Shown here piece after piece: positions 4,401 to 6,289 of a DNA stretch of 6,289 bases. Source of the stretch: an uncultured Lachnospiraceae bacterium (lineage in GTDB: Bacteria > Bacillota_A > Clostridia > Lachnospirales > Lachnospiraceae); NCBI GenBank assembly GCA_902795985.1, contig CADBNG010000191.1, positions 1 through 6,289 of the forward strand, in the 5' to 3' direction. The notes under the pieces are model-generated. The model searched no databases and was not told the DNA's origin. It saw only the letters and a list, made by a program, of their open reading frames with translations. Within the stretch, counting starts at the first letter, position 1, and every line of letters begins with the position of its first letter. A program made the translations under genes and the position numbers.

Positions 4401-6289
4401 TGCGACTGCATTGCGCTGAAGGAAATCCGGATTCCGAAAGGTGTAACCGAGATTGCCCCGGGCCTGTTTGAAAACTGTGAAAACCTGGAATCCGTTCAGC
4501 TGCCGTCCGGGGTGGCCCGTATTGGGTTTATGGCATTCACAAACTGCACCAGTCTTGAGTCCCTTCAGCTGCCTGCAGGACTGACTTCCATTGGCGGTTC
4601 TGCTTTTGAACAGAGCGGACTTCGGGAAATATCCATACCGGAGGGAGTAACGGAAATCCCCGGCTACCTGTTCAATTTCTGCGGACAGATAACTTCTGTG
4701 CAGCTTCCTGCCGGCCTGAAGACAATCGACGAAGGAGCCTTTGTTGAATGTGAGCAGCTGACGGAAATCAACATTCCGGATTCCGTCACGGTGATTGGAA
4801 AGAAGGCGTTCCAGAACTGCCGTTCCCTTAAGAATCTGCAGCTTCCCTCCGGGATCACCCGGATTGAAAATGATGTCTTTTACGGGTGCTCATCGCTGAC
4901 CGGCGTTGCATTACCGGAAGGGCTGACGGCAATCGGCGACCGCTCCTTCATGAAATGCAAATCCATAAAAGACGTCATCCTGCCGGAAGCGGTGGTGAAG
5001 ATCGGTTCTGCCGCTTTTAAGCAGTGCACCGGGCTGGAGTCCGTTCAGATTCCGATGGGACTGAAAAAACTGGGCCTTAAAGGGTTTTATTCCTGCAGTC
5101 TTTCCGAAGTGACGCTTCCGGATACCGTGGGAATCACAGAAAAGAATAAAACCGATTATTTTGATGAAGACGTCATACTGACCATTATCAGGGTCGGAGA
5201 AAAGTGCGGTGACGACGCGTTCTGGAAACTGGAGGAGAACGGTCGGTTAAAAATCTGGGGGACGGGTGAAATAAATCCCTTTACCGGAGAGAAATCCTGC
5301 TGGGAAAAGATTGCCGGCAAGGTCACAAAACTGGTTATCGAAGAAGGAATTACGGGAACCGGCGACGGCAGTTTTCAGGATTTCACAGCGCTTCAGAGCG
5401 TATCCCTTCCCACAACGCTGGAATCCATTGGCAGCAATGCCTTTGCTTTCTGCACCAGCCTGAAGGCGGTAAAGGTACCCACAGCGGTCCGGGTCATCGG
5501 AACAAAGGCCTTTTATGCCTGCAGCAGTCTGAAAAAAGTACAGTTCCGCGAGAGATATGACCTTTTGCAGGACCGTTACATCAGCACGGAAGAGGCAAAA
5601 CTTCGGCAGATTCAGGCCGGTGCTTTTGCCTGGTGCGAAAACATGACCCTCTGCTGCGTTCTGGTATCACCGGAGCTTAAGACGATTGAAGAGCAGGCCT
5701 TTGCTCACTGTACGAAGCTGTCAAACACGGTTGCTCCGGAGGAAGAGCAGGTTGAAGTAGGAATGCGGGTCCGGTCCATAGGGGATTATGCGTTTTATCA
5801 GTGCACGTCCATGACGTGTCTGGAGTTATGGGATACCAGAATAATCGGCGAAGCCGCATTCGGGTACTGTACCGGCCTGGTCGAAGTATATTCCCGTGGG
5901 CTTCAAAAACTGGGGGATCGGGCTTTTATCGGATGCACCCGCCTTCAATATGCTGCCATCATGGATTACGGCGCGCCGCTTTCAAGGATCGGGGATTATA
6001 CGTTCTATAATTGCCGGAGTCTGAAGCACATTTACTTTAATAACAATCTGAAAGCCATTGGAGACTATGCCTTTTACGGTACAGCGGTCCAGGGTGACGC
6101 CTGTGAGAATCAGGAGAGGGTCATCCTGCCGAAAAACCTCCTTTCCATCGGCAAATTCTCCTTCGCGAACAGCAAACTGACCGAAGTCGTCTTCAAAGGC
6201 AAAACGACCCAGATCGGCGATTATGCCTTCTACAATAATCCGAAGCTGAAAAAAGTCACGCTTCCTTCCGGATTGAGCGCCCTTCCGGA
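1380..6289 (+). CDS. Secreted subtilisin-like (S8) serine protease with Ig-like modules and three BspA-type LRR blocks, 3'-truncated
   Basis: A single open frame of 1636 complete codons runs off the right edge. Layout by residue: signal peptide 1-30; acidic Glu-rich linker about 31-80; I9-like prodomain about 84-156, ending AEPNYILEV; subtilase domain about 195-430; two Ig-like modules 442-521 and 524-602; then three LRR_5 blocks (608-885, 895-1255, 1272 to the end), each with a header motif. The catalytic residues are all present: D201 (VIDTGF), H239 (GTHGTNVAG), oxyanion N324 (AAGNEGP) and S379 (GTSLSSAM). The protease core is slightly compact compared with subtilisin, and the usual Pro after GTSxxA is Met. 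The protein is expected to be exported, with the prodomain aiding folding and then being removed. The LRR blocks probably bind a surface ligand, host or dietary glycan or protein; the target is unknown. The anchor (SLH, sortase or other) would lie past the window. Family calls are by eye but strong; substrate and role are inference. Confidence 0.95.
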   Translation, partial: MSQIRILFFRILCAVLCGSLVFGTFFTVGADPLPVTESAEMTAGEAEETVNEEVSSAPGQPEHDGQEIEMAQLERAQSALDLGYVPGELLVVYSSETADEEIAQTAETLDGEVQDIIPAGGSIVAVVSISDETTVDTAAAEYEADPAVTYAEPNYILEVKGDDSSGSAMDYLAALQASGDEGAFRMLESMEIQPVIAGVIDTGFAGVSTAVPGKISSDSVRITDSSGNYEAFAETGGTHGTNVAGILAEAAGDALEEMVLVDAGSDSGGDYLTVNSVVGALSYLVPRADIINMSIGTESSSTVLEEAVNSAYQNGVILICAAGNEGPEKVTYPSGYGSTVSVMASDENGGLWESSGTGAIAAPGVNISCADGAVHDGTSLSSAMVSAAAAMLLSVSPGLSTAQVQEILISAADSAGGAPVLCMTAALAAAGVPVPAPSLENAVINTDAIANGTYLPDWPERIELTYNGSRLKKGVDYRILQETLQETPEEDRIVLSVDLTGIGDYSGTVTVETETGRIPVSGCDYELSGNFSLSGGAQVRPQLELTYENPENHEGKQSLTEGTDYTLEYGANNAVGENTGSIAVTGLGYYSGTREIRFSISPPDEVIGTYPIGSNIVCKAYADGTLEFTGSGEMTGLIDPELGGLVRPFVPVTDPAGNQVAIVKAVIGDGITSVGDGCFENFTELQEVLLPAGLQSIGATAFMNCEKLSSVVLPAGIKQIGYEAFKGCTDLTSITLPDSLETIVERAFIEAGLLAVEIPAGAAIGANAFARCRDLQSVSLPEDLETIEEGVFDGCVSLEEITIPDSVTVIKKEAFQEAGLLRVYMPRSVQSIGDCAFFNIGQVLNPDTEDMLELFGEVFYEGTEEEWEEVEKGANAFLSAVTFHFLGGTAQPVSSGTCGTNLTWTLDEQGTLTISGSGKMTNYQTVDSDGALSELTRRPWGTGIRKVIVEEGVTGIGGAAFYGCAGLTEAVLPSSLKTIGICAFSGCMGLEEITLPSGVKTIGESAFCDCIALKEIRIPKGVTEIAPGLFENCENLESVQLPSGVARIGFMAFTNCTSLESLQLPAGLTSIGGSAFEQSGLREISIPEGVTEIPGYLFNFCGQITSVQLPAGLKTIDEGAFVECEQLTEINIPDSVTVIGKKAFQNCRSLKNLQLPSGITRIENDVFYGCSSLTGVALPEGLTAIGDRSFMKCKSIKDVILPEAVVKIGSAAFKQCTGLESVQIPMGLKKLGLKGFYSCSLSEVTLPDTVGITEKNKTDYFDEDVILTIIRVGEKCGDDAFWKLEENGRLKIWGTGEINPFTGEKSCWEKIAGKVTKLVIEEGITGTGDGSFQDFTALQSVSLPTTLESIGSNAFAFCTSLKAVKVPTAVRVIGTKAFYACSSLKKVQFRERYDLLQDRYISTEEAKLRQIQAGAFAWCENMTLCCVLVSPELKTIEEQAFAHCTKLSNTVAPEEEQVEVGMRVRSIGDYAFYQCTSMTCLELWDTRIIGEAAFGYCTGLVEVYSRGLQKLGDRAFIGCTRLQYAAIMDYGAPLSRIGDYTFYNCRSLKHIYFNNNLKAIGDYAFYGTAVQGDACENQERVILPKNLLSIGKFSFANSKLTEVVFKGKTTQIGDYAFYNNPKLKKVTLPSGLSALP
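1629..1847 (+). other. Inhibitor-I9-like prodomain
   Basis: Residues about 84-156 begin YVPGELLVVY, continue with a helix-like stretch rich in Glu and Ala, and end DPAVTYAEPNYILEV. This is the usual pattern of subtilase propeptides: 'PGELLV-' at the first strand and '-V-YAEPNY' at the last. In this family the segment chaperones folding of the catalytic domain and is cleaved off by it. About 45 residues separate it from the catalytic Asp. Confidence 0.75.
1962..2669 (+). other. Subtilase (peptidase S8) catalytic domain with intact tetrad
   Basis: Asp201 lies in AGVIDTGF (codon 1980-1982), His239 in GTHGTNVAGI (2094-2096), Asn324 in CAAGNEGP (2349-2351) and Ser379 in DGTSLSSAM (2514-2516). The substrate-binding strand IINMSIG lies between His and Asn as expected. 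Spacings of 38, 85 and 55 residues compare with 32, 91 and 66 in subtilisin, so the overall fold is preserved with a shorter Asn-Ser part. The segment just before the Asp is short and lacks the usual 'QW-L--I-A--AW' pattern. Confidence 0.93.
2703..3185 (+). other. Two tandem Ig-like modules between protease and LRR blocks
   Basis: Residues about 442-521 and 524-602 share one pattern. It consists of a strand 'ELTY-', then 'L--G-DY-L', a strand ending in 'TGIGDYSGT' or 'TGLGYYSGT', and a final strand; the second copy closes with REIRFSI. This 'GtDYtl-Y--N--G---v-G-G-YsGt' pattern is common as a spacer in secreted clostridial proteins. The first copy has lost the Y--N part and is Glu-rich instead. 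They probably act as a rigid spacer; no binding function can be read from the sequence. Confidence 0.65.
3201..4034 (+). repeat. LRR_5 block 1: header, 8 repeats, EW-type cap
   Basis: The header (residues 608-634) carries DGTLEFTGSGEM but has lost the usual 'G-CG' Cys pattern, keeping only VCK. Eight repeats of 22-23 residues follow at 661-840, of the form L--V-LP--L--IG--AF--C. Four of them keep the closing Cys. The block ends with a recognisable cap, VFYEGTEEEWEEV then FHF (about 857-885), a pattern typical of the end of BspA-type LRR runs. These repeats usually mediate binding at the cell surface. Confidence 0.9.
4062..5144 (+). repeat. LRR_5 block 2: canonical header and 13 regular repeats
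   Basis: The header SGTCGTNLTW plus GTLTISGSGKM (residues 895-923) is the textbook form. A linker with RRPWGTGIRKV leads into 13 repeats plus one degenerate repeat (residues 944-1255), mostly exactly 23 residues (69 bases) long. Twelve of the 13 full repeats end in Cys (AF--C); the exception (FEQS) is followed by a repeat one residue shorter. This is the most regular of the three blocks. It lacks the EW cap seen in block 1 and runs through a charged stretch (TEKNKTDYFDED) into the third header. Confidence 0.9.
5193..6289 (+). repeat. LRR_5 block 3: divergent header, 12 irregular repeats and a cut 13th
   Basis: The header KCGDDAFWKL plus GRLKIWGTGEI (residues 1272-1300) still shows the Cys-Gly and G-L-I-G-G pattern. 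Repeats start at about residue 1315 and continue to the window end. Several carry insertions: about 14 residues including YDLLQDRYISTEEAKLRQIQ in repeat 4, and PEEEQVEVGMRV and IMDYGAPLSRIG further on. Eight of 12 complete repeats keep the closing Cys. Aromatic residues are frequent just before it (FYQC, FGYC, FYNC). The last repeat is cut after LSALP, so the block's length and cap are unknown. Confidence 0.88.

Noticed and set aside
3977..4471. Plus-strand frame (164 codons) inside the LRR region
   Set aside because: It is out of frame with the large gene and reads as Arg-rich text. The in-frame product has unmistakable repeats over the same bases.
3360..6289. Regular repeats of about 69 bases suggestive of an array such as CRISPR
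   Set aside because: The period is conserved at protein level as LRR_5 repeats, the DNA copies are poorly conserved, and there are no spacer-like unique segments between identical repeats.

Overview
The window most likely comes from a moderately GC-rich Firmicute of the class Clostridia, of the kind found in gut or rumen. This is inferred from three things: a MetI/CGS-type enzyme close to the Bacillus/Clostridia form, a very large secreted protein with BspA-type leucine-rich repeats (LRR_5 family), and GGGACAG-type palindromic repeats between the genes. No rRNA, tRNA or marker gene is present, so the assignment is tentative.

Layout: (1) From the left edge to 1093 lies the 3' part of a plus-strand gene for a PLP-dependent trans-sulfuration enzyme (cystathionine gamma-synthase / O-acylhomoserine thiol-lyase type). 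Only about 20-25 N-terminal residues are missing. (2) Bases 1093-1270 hold a dense cluster of palindromic repeats. A 37-base unit occurs twice at a 55-base period, and its first base is the last base of the upstream stop codon. Next comes a REP-like inverted repeat whose left arm can pair with either of two right arms; one pairing ends in a run of T and looks like an intrinsic terminator. (3) Bases 1271-1379 are an AT-rich leader with a ribosome binding site, and may encode a 12-codon leader peptide whose stop overlaps the next start. (4) From 1380 to the right edge runs one uninterrupted plus-strand reading frame of 1636 codons with no stop in the window.

The large protein is a multidomain exported protein. 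In order it has a signal peptide, an acidic linker, an inhibitor-I9-like prodomain, an S8 (subtilisin-type) catalytic domain with all four key residues (D201, H239, N324, S379), two Ig-like modules, and three blocks of BspA-type leucine-rich repeats. Each block is preceded by a 'GTL-I-GSG-M' header. The third block is cut by the window end, so the anchoring domain and true C-terminus are not visible. A reasonable inference is a surface or secreted protease carried on a long binding scaffold.

The two genes show no functional link. They are separated by about 290 bases with a terminator-like structure and are probably separate transcription units. I see no CRISPR array, transposase, phage gene or defence system here. 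The most interesting items are the protease-LRR architecture and the repeat cluster with two mutually exclusive hairpins.
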